From IMG/VR virus record IMGVR_UViG_3300044701_002190, positions 1-32,002 of that record: 32,002 nucleotides of DNA; one strand, given 5' to 3'. The translations under genes and the position numbers were made by a program. This document shows positions 1-8,282 of the stretch, in pieces. How positions within the stretch are numbered: position 1 is the first letter of the stretch; every line of letters starts with the position of its first letter. Source of the stretch: a virus. Under the pieces are notes generated by a model. It had not been told where the DNA came from. It saw only the letters and a list, made by a program, of their open reading frames with translations, and searched no databases.

Positions 1-54
1 AGTAGTCCCGGCATCGGACCACGTCCGACTTAGGTTATCTAGTGATTGCGCCAT
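1..54 (-). CDS. Start of a phage structural (fibre-like) protein, cut by window edge
   Basis: Only the first 18 codons are present, beginning MAQSLDNLSRTWSDAGTT. A purine-rich AGGGGG lies just upstream of the ATG, and the gene starts 9 bases after the head-spike fibre stop codon, on the same strand. The N-terminus resembles phage appendage proteins that begin with a '...TW..AGTTFT' stretch; that similarity is from memory. It probably continues the late operon beyond the left edge. The function is not provable from this fragment. Confidence 0.5.
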   Translation of the reverse strand, partial: MAQSLDNLSRTWSDAGTT

Positions 55-63
55 AGCGGCCCC

Positions 64-1971
64 CTATTCGTAGTTTTGGTAAACAAACAGGTCGTCGCCG
101 CCTGCCGTCAGTGTGATTTGGTCGCCATCGGAACCGAGGACGGGCTCGTAGAGCACATAATTCATATCCTTCCCGAACGTCTTGCTCTCGACGTAGCCCT
201 CGGTCTGCGTCAGTTCAGTGGGGGTGACGCCCCTACCCAAGACAACCAAGGAATACAAGCGGCCGTTGTAGGGCAGCGTGGTGCCGCCACGAGAGCCGAT
301 ATACAGCGGGTAGTTGCCGTAGTTGCCAATGCCTTGGTCTGTGGTGCTAATGGCGGCTTGAACTGCATTAACGCGCAGGATCGCGCTGTCGCCAGAAATA
401 TCCCCGAGGCCCGTTTGAATTAGTGTTGCTGGTGGGTTATACGCAGCGTCATTTGCTAGCGCATTGCCGGAAACGTTATACCTACTTACAAACGCAACGC
501 GGTAGGTTGTCAGATTCCCGTTACCGGACATAAGAAACGCCCCGGTGTTGGAATCTCCATTATTGGACAACTCAACCAGCGCGCCGTAAGTGCCGCCAGT
601 CAAACTTCTTACCCCCGCGAACACGGACATCTCGTCCGTTGCGGTGAAATCAATCGAGTTCGTCACCAGCGCATCATTGCTGCCATCAAACAGCAGGTAA
701 GGCGGGAACCCTGTCGTGTCGTAGGTCAGTGCATCGACAACACGCTGATACGGCGGGAGGGCAGAGGATTCGTTGGCGACTCGGAGGTCGGCTCCCCAGA
801 TGTAAATGCCGCTTACGCCGTCGCCGGTGTAGGAACCACTTGTGCCAGAAGAAATCAGGTAAAGCTGAATACTTCCGGACGTTCCAGCAGCGGTGTTTGT
901 AACTGAGATTCTGTACCAACCATCACCCAGATTCGATATAGAAAACGATTTAGGTTCGGTAAGACTACCCCCGGCTACAGAAAAAGTTGTCCCGTTGGAA
1001 AGGTCAAAACCACGATACCCTGTTGCTGAAAACGTAAAACTTCCAAGAGCAACGCGGGTGCGGCCAGCGGCTTTTACTGCAAAGCTAAAGGTGTAATCAG
1101 CACCAACAGTTGCTCCAGCAACGGTAAAACGAACATCATGAAAACCTGTTGTCGTATTTTCTTGGATGAAATCCGCAGTATTGCCTCCCAGCGGGTCCGT
1201 TGTTGCGGTTGTGTTTGCGACTGAGCCACTACCAAAGGCGTTAAACCCCACCTTTGACCACGCCGCGTTATCAAACTGCTCCGTATACGTCAGCAGGTTG
1301 TACTTCGCACTCAGCGCAGGCCGCTTCGTCGAGTCCGTCTGGTAGGCGTGGTTGCCGGGGAGTTCGCGGACGGAGATGTTATCCCAGTCAGTGTAGACAG
1401 CCGCAGACGACGACGTAGTACGGAGCGTCACCCATGTTGTAGATGTAGCGGCGAAAAAATACCTTGTGATCGACCCGCTTACAATTGTTGTCCCTAAAAT
1501 AGAGGCGTCGTTGTTGCTGTTTCCGATTCTAATAGCCGAGCCCGCTGCCCCTCCAACAACCGTAAGCTCTAACTTATAAAGCCTTCCCGCAGTAGTCGCA
1601 AAGGAAGTTCCTACCGCCGCGACAGTCGTTCCGTCCGGGGTTAATCGGCCCGCTTCCGAGTCAGAGACAAAAGACCCGCCGCCAAACAGTGACCATCCGG
1701 CCGTGTCGGTCGTGAACGTCCCATTCGTGACAAGCTCACTGCCGAGCGTAAGCCCCTTGCTCTTATCCAGCATCAGCCCAACAGTGACAGCCGAGCCTGC
1801 ACCGGGGGTGGCGACGGGCGTGGTTCCGGCGGAGTCGGAGAACAGGGTCGTCAGGTCGCTGGGGTCGTACCAAGCGCCCGCCTCGCCTGCGGCGAACAGC
1901 GATGCTGGCGAGAACCCGCCAGCGCGGCGCAGCGCCAGCGCTGGCAACGACAGATCGAGTCCCAGGTACAT
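64..1971 (-). CDS. Head-spike fibre-like protein with two jelly-roll domains and a LamG-like domain
   Basis: A 635-residue protein with no membrane segment. The N-terminus has a 'WYDPSDLTTLFSDSAGTTPV' stretch that is common in phage surface proteins. A first carbohydrate-binding-like jelly roll starts near residue 75 (SELVTNGTF...GW). A second starts near residue 225 with NLLTYTEQFDNAAWSK, the signature I associate with phage head-spike fibre domains. A concanavalin/LamG-like domain follows from about residue 420 (LLFDGSNDALVT) to 600. It starts 3 bases after the spike-base gene, so the two are co-transcribed. In the RcGTA gene transfer agent the equivalent pair (GhsA/GhsB) forms capsid spikes that bind host capsule; the same role is inferred here. 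The middle of the gene is visibly richer in A and T than its neighbours, which suggests domain acquisition. A tail fibre is the main alternative. Confidence 0.7.
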   Translation of the reverse strand: MYLGLDLSLPALALRRAGGFSPASLFAAGEAGAWYDPSDLTTLFSDSAGTTPVATPGAGSAVTVGLMLDKSKGLTLGSELVTNGTFTTDTAGWSLFGGGSFVSDSEAGRLTPDGTTVAAVGTSFATTAGRLYKLELTVVGGAAGSAIRIGNSNNDASILGTTIVSGSITRYFFAATSTTWVTLRTTSSSAAVYTDWDNISVRELPGNHAYQTDSTKRPALSAKYNLLTYTEQFDNAAWSKVGFNAFGSGSVANTTATTDPLGGNTADFIQENTTTGFHDVRFTVAGATVGADYTFSFAVKAAGRTRVALGSFTFSATGYRGFDLSNGTTFSVAGGSLTEPKSFSISNLGDGWYRISVTNTAAGTSGSIQLYLISSGTSGSYTGDGVSGIYIWGADLRVANESSALPPYQRVVDALTYDTTGFPPYLLFDGSNDALVTNSIDFTATDEMSVFAGVRSLTGGTYGALVELSNNGDSNTGAFLMSGNGNLTTYRVAFVSRYNVSGNALANDAAYNPPATLIQTGLGDISGDSAILRVNAVQAAISTTDQGIGNYGNYPLYIGSRGGTTLPYNGRLYSLVVLGRGVTPTELTQTEGYVESKTFGKDMNYVLYEPVLGSDGDQITLTAGGDDLFVYQNYE

Positions 1972-1974
1972 CGC

Positions 1975-2247
1975 TTAGACCAGCCCGACGATGTCGCTAG
2001 CCGTAGTCGCCGCGAGCACGCGCTGCGGCCGAATCGGAAGCACTGCGCCCGCCGGCACGCCCGCGAACGTCACGGTGCCCGAGTCGCCCACGAGTTGCAC
2101 GACTACGCTGCCGGCGGTACCGACGTACAGCGCACGCGGAACGCGCAGCCCGGCGCCCGTGAGGTAGTTGGTTTCGTCGGACTTGGTGATCGCAAACGCA
2201 CTGCGCGCCGACGTGATGAGCGAGTCGCTGGCGAAAGTGTCAGCCAT
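1975..2247 (-). CDS. Head-spike base-like small protein (RcGTA Rcc01079 type)
   Basis: A 90-residue protein. It has the pattern I recognise from the spike-base family: an acidic S/D-rich start, 'ITKSDETNYL', 'RALYVGTAGSVVVQL', 'VTFAGVPAGAVLPIRPQRVLAATTASDIVGL'. In RcGTA this protein forms the socket on the capsid that holds the spike fibre. The next gene, 3 bases downstream, is a spike-fibre-like protein, which supports the call. Its ATG overlaps the end of the preceding gene by 8 bases. The family match is from memory of motifs, not from a search. Confidence 0.7.
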   Translation of the reverse strand: MADTFASDSLITSARSAFAITKSDETNYLTGAGLRVPRALYVGTAGSVVVQLVGDSGTVTFAGVPAGAVLPIRPQRVLAATTASDIVGLV

Positions 2248-2974
2248 TTTGGTTTGCTTCCTGTTGTGCGCGGACCAGCGGGTTGCTCGGACGCGAGTGG
2301 TCGTAGCGTTGCTCTATCTCGTCTGCCGTCGGCGTATCTTCATCGGACCGCGGCTCAAGTTCGACGACCAGTTCGCTCGCCTGACCCGCAGTGCGAACGT
2401 GAACCATGTCGTACCCGTACCAGCGGCGGTCTGGCGTATAGCAGGCGTCGAGCAGCGATGACGTCTTAGGCGCCTGCACCTTGATGCCGCGCGCCGTTGC
2501 CAGTCCAAGCCAGAACTCGACGCAGCCCCTACCCTGCTCGGCGTCGTGCGAGTTCGGGTACGTGAAGTCCATTCCGAAGCACATGATCGACGTCGCGCCT
2601 CGGTGAATTGCGAGCGCCACCGCGTAGGCGGCAGTGCTGTTGAAGTACACCGTGCCCAAGTCGCGCACCACGTCCTGCAGTGGGTAGGCAACCGTGCCGG
2701 GATAGTCGGGGTGCGGGATGCTGGTATAGATAGGGCCGGGGTGGGCCTTCATCCATTGCAGCATCGCCGCGATGTTCGAGTCGGGAGCGGCAGCAGCGCG
2801 CCGCTCCTGAATCCTCACGTCGTCCATATGAATCACGGCATCGCATTGCACGATGTCGCCGACCGCGTTGATGCCCCACACTTGGTCGACCAGCTTGTGC
2901 CGGCCGCCGAGACGCTTGGTCAGATCGACGTAATCGCTGAGTGACGGACCCAGCCCGAGGATTGCGACTCGCAC
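2240..2974 (-). CDS. Rossmann-like GxGPSL protein, possible glycosyltransferase or MptE/DUF115-like
   Basis: A 244-residue protein starting with GTG. It opens with a hydrophobic strand and 'AILGLGPSLSDY', a nucleotide-binding-like glycine motif found in DUF115/MptE-like and some glycosyltransferase-like proteins. Other blocks are 'DAVIHMDD', 'TSIMCFGMDFTYPNS' and 'GRGCVEFWLGLATARGIKV', followed by a polar tail from about residue 205. It has no signal peptide or membrane segment. The gene lies between the small head protein and the spike-base gene, 3 bases after the former, so it is made with virion proteins. A role in decorating capsid or spike with sugar is inference. The reaction and substrate are unknown. 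Confidence 0.5.
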   Translation of the reverse strand: MRVAILGLGPSLSDYVDLTKRLGGRHKLVDQVWGINAVGDIVQCDAVIHMDDVRIQERRAAAAPDSNIAAMLQWMKAHPGPIYTSIPHPDYPGTVAYPLQDVVRDLGTVYFNSTAAYAVALAIHRGATSIMCFGMDFTYPNSHDAEQGRGCVEFWLGLATARGIKVQAPKTSSLLDACYTPDRRWYGYDMVHVRTAGQASELVVELEPRSDEDTPTADEIEQRYDHSRPSNPLVRAQQEANQNG

Positions 2975-2977
2975 AGA

Positions 2978-3403
2978 TCAGCCGACGGCGGGATTAAACA
3001 GCACGGCGTTGACCGACACCAACGTGCCGGCCGTGGCAGTGGACTTGACGCCGCACTGCACATACCGTTTGTTGCCCTTGTAGCCGAGCTTCTTGGTGAC
3101 CAGCCGGTTGGTGCCGTCGACCCGAGTCCCGGCGCCAACGCCCGCGAGCGCTTCGGTGCCGATCATGTCGGAGTCAGCGACCGAGGTCATCGAGCCGGTC
3201 GCGTCGCCCTCTTTCAGCGTCACGGTGTAGACCGCAGCGGTGGCGGTGACGGTGCCGTAGCTGATGAGAAACTCGACGCCGCCGTAGCCCTGGCGGTCGA
3301 TGATGGCGCCGACTTGGCCGGTGCCGGTAGTGCCGATCGCGACCGGCCCGACGCCGCGCGCGATCGTCACGTTCGAGTGAAGATCGTTGTTCTGAATGCT
3401 CAT
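2978..3403 (-). CDS. Small head protein, possible decoration protein
   Basis: A 141-residue, beta-rich protein of low complexity, with stretches such as 'GAIIDRQGYGGVEFLISYGTVT', 'LKEGDATGSM' and 'GYKGNKRYVQCGV'. Similar proteins often follow the major capsid gene in siphophages and have been regarded as capsid-associated, but I cannot name a proven function. It follows the capsid gene after a terminator-like hairpin and has a good AGGA ribosome site 8 bases before the ATG. A decoration or head-completion protein is the best guess from position. Confidence 0.55.
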   Translation of the reverse strand: MSIQNNDLHSNVTIARGVGPVAIGTTGTGQVGAIIDRQGYGGVEFLISYGTVTATAAVYTVTLKEGDATGSMTSVADSDMIGTEALAGVGAGTRVDGTNRLVTKKLGYKGNKRYVQCGVKSTATAGTLVSVNAVLFNPAVG

Positions 3404-3431
3404 GACGAATTCCTGATGTGGTTGCGCGAAA

Positions 3432-3456
3432 GACGAGCGGCGCGTGGCCGCCCGTC
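3432..3456 (-). terminator. Terminator-like hairpin after capsid gene
   Basis: On the minus strand, arms GACGGGCGGC and GCCGCTCGTC form a 10-bp stem with one G-U pair and a 5-base loop, followed by TTTC. It lies between the capsid stop and the next start. The T-run is short, so it may only partly terminate, or it may protect the capsid mRNA end. Confidence 0.55.
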
Positions 3457-3466
3457 ATTCAGTCGA

Positions 3467-4750
3467 TCAATTAATGAACTTGATGAGCTTAATTGCATCG
3501 AAGTCCCGGACAGCGCCGCCCACGCGACGCCGCACGTACAGGCCGATGTACGGCTTGTTCGAGTACGGGTCACGCAGGACCGAAGTGCCCACGCGATCGA
3601 CGATCAGATAGCCGCGCTGGAAGTCGCCGAACGCGATGGACAGCGACGACGCGGCGATGGCCGGCATGTTCTCGTCGAGCGTCACCGGGTAGCCGAGCAG
3701 CGTCGACGGCACGCCCGCCTGCAGCGACGGCTCCCACAGGTAGCGGTCCGAAGTCGCTTCCTTGAGCTTGCGCACCGCAGCCAGCGTCGCCCGCGCCATC
3801 AGCCAACGCGCGTTCGCGAGGTAGCCCGTCTTGAGCGCCGCGACAGCGTCGACCAGCGGGTCGGCCTTCGTGGTGTGGAACGCACCCGACGCGCCCGTGA
3901 TGACGTGCTGCAGCTGGCCCCAGGTGCGGGTTGCATCAGCCGTCGTCGCGGTCGTGTAGGTCGTCAGGCCACGCGGCGACGCAACGCCGGCACCGCCCAC
4001 GAACGCGGTGTCCTCGGCCTCGGCAAACGCCGTGGCGACGCGGTCGATCATCCAGCCTTCGACGTCGACGCTCGCGTCCTCGACGAGTTGCTGCGACAGC
4101 TGCGGGTTGCTGTAAATCTCGAACGTCTCGATCCGGTCGCGCGACAGGTTCGGGGTGTCGGTCGCGGGACGCGACGCAACTTCACCGACCCACGCGGCCG
4201 CCGCATCGCCACGGTCGACCACGCCCTCGATGGCGTTCGTGCTGATCGCGATCGAGCCGCAGATCTCGCGCATGGCGGACATCTCGCGCACCTTCTGCAG
4301 GATCGCAGCTTGGGCGGGCGGCGGCAGCAGGTAACCGCCGTCGATGTCGATACCGGCCTGCATCGACTTGCGATGCACGTCCGACATCAGGTCGAGGTTG
4401 CCGCGGGCGCGCAGGTAGCCGTTGAACGCCTGCTTGTAGGCGACATAGGCGTCCGTGTCCATCGGCCCGGACCGGCGCACGGGCAGGCCGGTAAACGCCT
4501 TGGCTTCCATCTCGACCGGGTCGTGCGGGCCGGCGCCGAAGTTCGGCCGCTGGGCGATCTTCACCGCTTCGTCCGCGCGCTTTTGGGCGGCGTCAAGCGC
4601 AGCGTCGATGGTGGCGAGTTTCGCCTCAAAGTCGCCGGTCGCCTTCGATTTCTCGATGGCGTCGATGCGGGCGTCGTTGGTGCGCTTGAACTCTTCCCAA
4701 GCGCGGCCCTGCTCTTCGAGCAGGTTTTTCAGTTCGAGCATGTCGCTCAT
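3467..4750 (-). CDS. HK97-family major capsid protein
   Basis: A 427-residue protein with the HK97 capsid layout. Residues 1-75 are a charged, coiled-coil-prone delta domain (MLELKNLLEEQGRAWEEFKR...), which normally acts as scaffold and is removed by the prohead protease. The folded part begins near residue 125 with 'GGYLLPPPAQAAILQKVREMSAMREICG' and ends with 'RDFDAIKLIKFIN'. It directly follows portal and protease genes, the canonical order. The ATG has a good TGAGGT site 6 bases upstream. It forms the icosahedral shell. I did not identify the exact cleavage site. Confidence 0.95.
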   Translation of the reverse strand: MSDMLELKNLLEEQGRAWEEFKRTNDARIDAIEKSKATGDFEAKLATIDAALDAAQKRADEAVKIAQRPNFGAGPHDPVEMEAKAFTGLPVRRSGPMDTDAYVAYKQAFNGYLRARGNLDLMSDVHRKSMQAGIDIDGGYLLPPPAQAAILQKVREMSAMREICGSIAISTNAIEGVVDRGDAAAAWVGEVASRPATDTPNLSRDRIETFEIYSNPQLSQQLVEDASVDVEGWMIDRVATAFAEAEDTAFVGGAGVASPRGLTTYTTATTADATRTWGQLQHVITGASGAFHTTKADPLVDAVAALKTGYLANARWLMARATLAAVRKLKEATSDRYLWEPSLQAGVPSTLLGYPVTLDENMPAIAASSLSIAFGDFQRGYLIVDRVGTSVLRDPYSNKPYIGLYVRRRVGGAVRDFDAIKLIKFIN

Positions 4751-4768
4751 TTGCTGACCTCAGAAATG

Positions 4769-4788
4769 AAAAAACCGCCCGAAGGCGG
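4769..4788 (-). terminator. Intrinsic terminator between protease and capsid genes
   Basis: On the minus strand, CCGCC-TTCG-GGCGG is followed directly by six T residues. The TTCG tetraloop makes a very stable hairpin. It lies between the protease stop and the capsid start, so it would reduce read-through into the capsid gene unless polymerase is antiterminated. Confidence 0.75.
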
Positions 4789-4815
4789 CTTGGTTTGGGT
4801 TGTTGACGGACTGCG

Positions 4816-5529
4816 TTAACGCAGCGCGCCGATGTTCCGCTTGATGAGCGCGGACAGCTCGTCGACCGCCGGATCGCCCGGCCCGTCATGACCTTTTGCA
4901 GACTCGCTCCGCAGCAGGCCATTGATTCGAGAAACGAACGCGACCGCCTCGGACTTGCTGCATCCGAAGCGCTCACGCAGGAACCGTTCGGCGTCGCGCA
5001 GGGACGCCAGTTCTTCGATGGACTTCACCCCGTCGACCCGCGCCAGCAGGTTCGCCGGTCGCGAGACAACCGAGATTTCGACCAACTCAATGTCGGTCAG
5101 CGTGCGCTTGGGTTCTTCCGGCTTCGTGCGCGGACTCCACGCCTTCGCCAGATACCCAATCGACATGCCGTCGAGCGCAGGACGCGGCGACATGCGCAGC
5201 AACTCGTACACCTCGCGACCGCGCGGCGTATCGGCGAGCCGGCCCTTGACGCGCAGCCCGTGGCCGTCCTCGGCAAGTTCCGTCCAGACACCGATCGGCG
5301 TCATGTCCTCGGCCGTCAGTCCCGCCGCGCCGTGCTGCGAAAGCATCATCGGCCAGGCCGTGCGGCCGGACTTCACGTCGGCCAGGTAACGCGCAAAGGC
5401 ACCCGCCTTGATGACGTCGCCGTACGCATCGACATTGCCGAACACCGCCCCGTAGCCTTGAAAGGCCATGGCTTCGCTCTCCGCCGGGTCGAACTTGACC
5501 TCCAGCGGCACGCACATCGTCTGCTGCAT
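4816..5529 (-). CDS. HK97-family prohead protease (S78)
   Basis: A 237-residue protein. It shows the expected catalytic elements in order: histidine in 'MMLSQHG', serine in 'LDGMSIGY', and an acidic residue in 'IELVEISVVSRPAN'. The N-terminus 'AFQGYGAVFGNVDAYGDVIKAGAF' is typical of this family. It matures the capsid by cutting the delta domain and itself. It sits between portal and capsid, the usual place. The C-terminal 60 residues are a charged helical tail, as in relatives. Confidence 0.93.
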   Translation of the reverse strand: MQQTMCVPLEVKFDPAESEAMAFQGYGAVFGNVDAYGDVIKAGAFARYLADVKSGRTAWPMMLSQHGAAGLTAEDMTPIGVWTELAEDGHGLRVKGRLADTPRGREVYELLRMSPRPALDGMSIGYLAKAWSPRTKPEEPKRTLTDIELVEISVVSRPANLLARVDGVKSIEELASLRDAERFLRERFGCSKSEAVAFVSRINGLLRSESAKGHDGPGDPAVDELSALIKRNIGALR

Positions 5530-5538
5530 AAGTAGCCC

Positions 5539-6777
5539 CTACTGGTCGCCGCGGTCGTCCGGCGTGTCATCGCGATCACTGTCGCGATCGTCATCGGGCG
5601 CTTCCATGTTCATCGGCACGCGCCTCTCGTCGCCGCCCGGGTACGGGTTCATATCCTCGAGCGCACGGATCTCGTTTGGCGACAGAGCGCCGACGTTGAA
5701 GAGCTTGGTGTAGAAGTCGGCCCTTGCCTGGCTGGCCCCGCGCATGAGCGCATTCGGGAAGAACTTCCACGCCAGTCCGCCCGCACGTTCTTCGGGCGAC
5801 AGCAGCGCCATTGATGCCGACTTCTCGACCCGCCGATACCACGGACCCATCGTGTGCACGACGTGCGCCAAGAACATCTGCTCGGCCGACGCATACGTCG
5901 TCGTGTTGTTGGCGTAACCGACCATGATCGGCATCACGCGAAAGTGCCGGCAGACTTCCTCAACCTGGAACGCGCGGGCCTCGAGGAACTGTGCCTCGAC
6001 GTTGCTGCCGCTCATCGCCAAGAACTTCATTCCGTTGCTCATCACGGCGACGCGGCCCGCGTTCTCGCTGCCGCCCTGGCTGGCTTGCCAGGACTCGCGC
6101 AGTTGCGTTCGCTGGTCGGCGGTCAGCACCTGGTCCGTCGTCAGAATGCCGCTCGGCCTCGCGCCATTGCGGAAAGTGCTTGAGCCGTGCTTCTCGGCTG
6201 CCAGCGACAGACCAATGGCCTCGCGCGCGAGATGCACGCCATCCAGTCCGGTGTAGCCGTTCCAGGACGGCCCGCGGATATGCCACACCTCGGATGCCGG
6301 AAGCGTGATCGACGCGCCGTCGTCCGGCTTGATGCGATAGGTCAGCGTCCACCCGTCACGCTCGACCGTGACATGCCGCGGCTCGAACGGCAGCAACTCA
6401 GTTGCGCGCCCGTTGACCCGGTTGACCCAGACGTACGCATTGCCGGCCAGCACCAGGTGCATGCCGATCTGGTCGAAGAACTCGACCGCTGTCTGAAACT
6501 CGGACGGTGCAGACTCAAGCAGTTCGTACCGCGGATCGTCCATCGCGGCTTCGTGCATCAGTCCGTCGGACCGCATCAGCCGGCACGGCACCTGCGACAT
6601 GCCCTCGGCAATCACTCGCGCGCAGGCCAGCGCAACCGAGCATTGCAGCGCCGTCTGATAGTTGACGGTGATTCCGCTCGACGACGTCGCCCCGCCGTAG
6701 ATGTCGCGCAGCAGGCTTAACGGATCGGACGCCTTGCGCTGCGGCAGCAGCCGGCGCCACCAACTGTCGGTCGCCAC
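5539..6777 (-). CDS. HK97-family portal protein
   Basis: A 412-residue protein matching the HK97 portal pattern: 'GITVNYQTALQCSVALACARVIAEGMSQVPCRL', 'LAGNAYVWVNR', 'EVCRHFRVMPIMVGY' and 'TKLFNVGALSPNEIRALEDMNPYPGGDERRVP'. Its last 20 residues are strongly acidic (DDDRDSDRDD...). The GTG start overlaps the last base of the terminase TAG stop. The protein forms the dodecameric DNA channel at one capsid vertex. A 9-base gap separates it from the protease gene. Confidence 0.94.
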   Translation of the reverse strand: MATDSWWRRLLPQRKASDPLSLLRDIYGGATSSSGITVNYQTALQCSVALACARVIAEGMSQVPCRLMRSDGLMHEAAMDDPRYELLESAPSEFQTAVEFFDQIGMHLVLAGNAYVWVNRVNGRATELLPFEPRHVTVERDGWTLTYRIKPDDGASITLPASEVWHIRGPSWNGYTGLDGVHLAREAIGLSLAAEKHGSSTFRNGARPSGILTTDQVLTADQRTQLRESWQASQGGSENAGRVAVMSNGMKFLAMSGSNVEAQFLEARAFQVEEVCRHFRVMPIMVGYANNTTTYASAEQMFLAHVVHTMGPWYRRVEKSASMALLSPEERAGGLAWKFFPNALMRGASQARADFYTKLFNVGALSPNEIRALEDMNPYPGGDERRVPMNMEAPDDDRDSDRDDTPDDRGDQ

Positions 6778-8282
6778 TACCAGACCTCGGCAAAAACGGG
6801 CGGCGCAACTTCCGCGGGCGCAGCCGATCCGGCCGCCATTGCCAGCGCGACCATGCCGTCGATGCGTCCGGTAGATTTCATCTTGTCCAGTTTCCTATTC
6901 CCAGCAGGGTCCGCCGTGACGACCGCGTTAGCCGCGCACATCGTCAGCACAGGGTGCCCGCCGTGACTGATTCGTTTGCCGAGCAGCGCCCGCTCGGTTG
7001 CGTCCAACGCCGGGGCCATGCTTTGGAACCCTTGGCCGAACGGCTTCATCAACGACAACAACTCGTCGCTTGCGCCTTGGCGCTGCATCGCGCCCTTGAA
7101 CTGATCGATGCGCCACCTGTCGAACGACAGCACCGCGACGTCCCATTCCGAGCACAACTCGCACACCATCGCGGCGACGTGGTCGTAGTCAATCGACGAG
7201 CCGGGCGTGGTCAGTAGGTAGCCTTCGCGGACCCACTGGTCATACGGCGCGCGGTCGCGTCGGGCGCGGTCGTGCAGCCCATCTGCCGGCGTCCAGAACC
7301 ACGCGCGGACTTGAATCGACTCGTCGCCCTGCCACCAGGCGACTAGCGCCGTCAGGTCGGACACCGACGACAGGTCTAGGCCAAGAGTCACGGGCGCGCC
7401 GTTGTAGTCCTCGAGCGTGCCAATGTTCTCTTGCCACAGCGCCCGCGAAATAAACGGCGAGCGCGTCTCAATCCTCTGATTGAGTACGAGGTTTCGATAG
7501 CTGCCCTCGCGGGACTTCATCCGCTTCGCCTCGGCCGCTTGCTGGCGGACCTCGTCGCGGTTCATGAACTCATCGAACGCGGGATTCGCCGCTCGGATTG
7601 ACTCGTCCGAAAACGGGTCGTCATCGATCGGCGCGGAGTACAGGAACAACCGCGTACGCTCGTCGCCGCTCGCCTTTGCGTCATCGATCAGCACCGACAG
7701 CAGGTCGGCGTCGTTCGGTGCCTGCGTCGAAATCACGATCGACAGCGGCTCGACCTGCGCGGCCGACGCCGTCTCGAGCGCCTCGAACAGTTCCGAGCGC
7801 GGCCCGCGCACTTGGCCTAGCTCGTCATGCACGACGAACACGGGCGACAGGCCGTAGGCGGTCGACGCGTCGGCCGACAGCGCGCGGTACAGCGTGCCCA
7901 GTTCAGCGCACGCCAACTGCTTCGCGGTGTCGCGGATGGTCACGTAACGCGACAGGCCCGGCGACATGCGGACGACTTTCGCCGCGAGTGCAAACAGAAT
8001 CGACGCCTGCTCGCGCGACTGCGCGGCCGAGAACAACTGCGAATTGCGCCGCGCCTCTGGGCCCGCTAGGTGAAGCAAAAGCAAAAATGCCGACAGCGAA
8101 GTCTTCGCGTTTTTACGTCCGAACGAGACGATCGCCCGCCGGGTGCCGGCCGGGTTGTCGTAGATACCGCAGACGATCTCGCGTTGGAAAGGGCGCAACT
8201 CGACGGGCTGGCCGACTAGCCGGCCCTCGGGGACGCGGCAATTGCGTTCGATCCAGGCGCAGTTGCGCTCGCCGCGCGTCAA
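6777..8282 (-). CDS. Terminase large subunit (TTG start)
   Basis: A 501-residue packaging ATPase/nuclease. The Walker A-like motif is GRKNAKT at residues 55-61 and Walker B is VFVVHDE at 148-154. The nuclease domain shows 'TLGLDLSSVSDLTALV' and a C-terminal 'GRIDGMVALAMA' block. I place the start at a TTG whose last two bases overlap the small-subunit TGA stop (TTGA), giving a family-typical length. An ATG at 8612 is in frame, but the extra 110 residues would lie over the small-subunit gene and look like out-of-frame translation. The enzyme cuts concatemers and pumps DNA through the portal. Confidence 0.93.
   Translation of the reverse strand: MTRGERNCAWIERNCRVPEGRLVGQPVELRPFQREIVCGIYDNPAGTRRAIVSFGRKNAKTSLSAFLLLLHLAGPEARRNSQLFSAAQSREQASILFALAAKVVRMSPGLSRYVTIRDTAKQLACAELGTLYRALSADASTAYGLSPVFVVHDELGQVRGPRSELFEALETASAAQVEPLSIVISTQAPNDADLLSVLIDDAKASGDERTRLFLYSAPIDDDPFSDESIRAANPAFDEFMNRDEVRQQAAEAKRMKSREGSYRNLVLNQRIETRSPFISRALWQENIGTLEDYNGAPVTLGLDLSSVSDLTALVAWWQGDESIQVRAWFWTPADGLHDRARRDRAPYDQWVREGYLLTTPGSSIDYDHVAAMVCELCSEWDVAVLSFDRWRIDQFKGAMQRQGASDELLSLMKPFGQGFQSMAPALDATERALLGKRISHGGHPVLTMCAANAVVTADPAGNRKLDKMKSTGRIDGMVALAMAAGSAAPAEVAPPVFAEVW

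Noticed and set aside
3314-4819. Long plus-strand open frame (501 codons) across the capsid gene
   Set aside because: It is antisense to a clear HK97 capsid gene. The product is arginine-rich with no domain, as expected for a reverse frame in GC-rich DNA.
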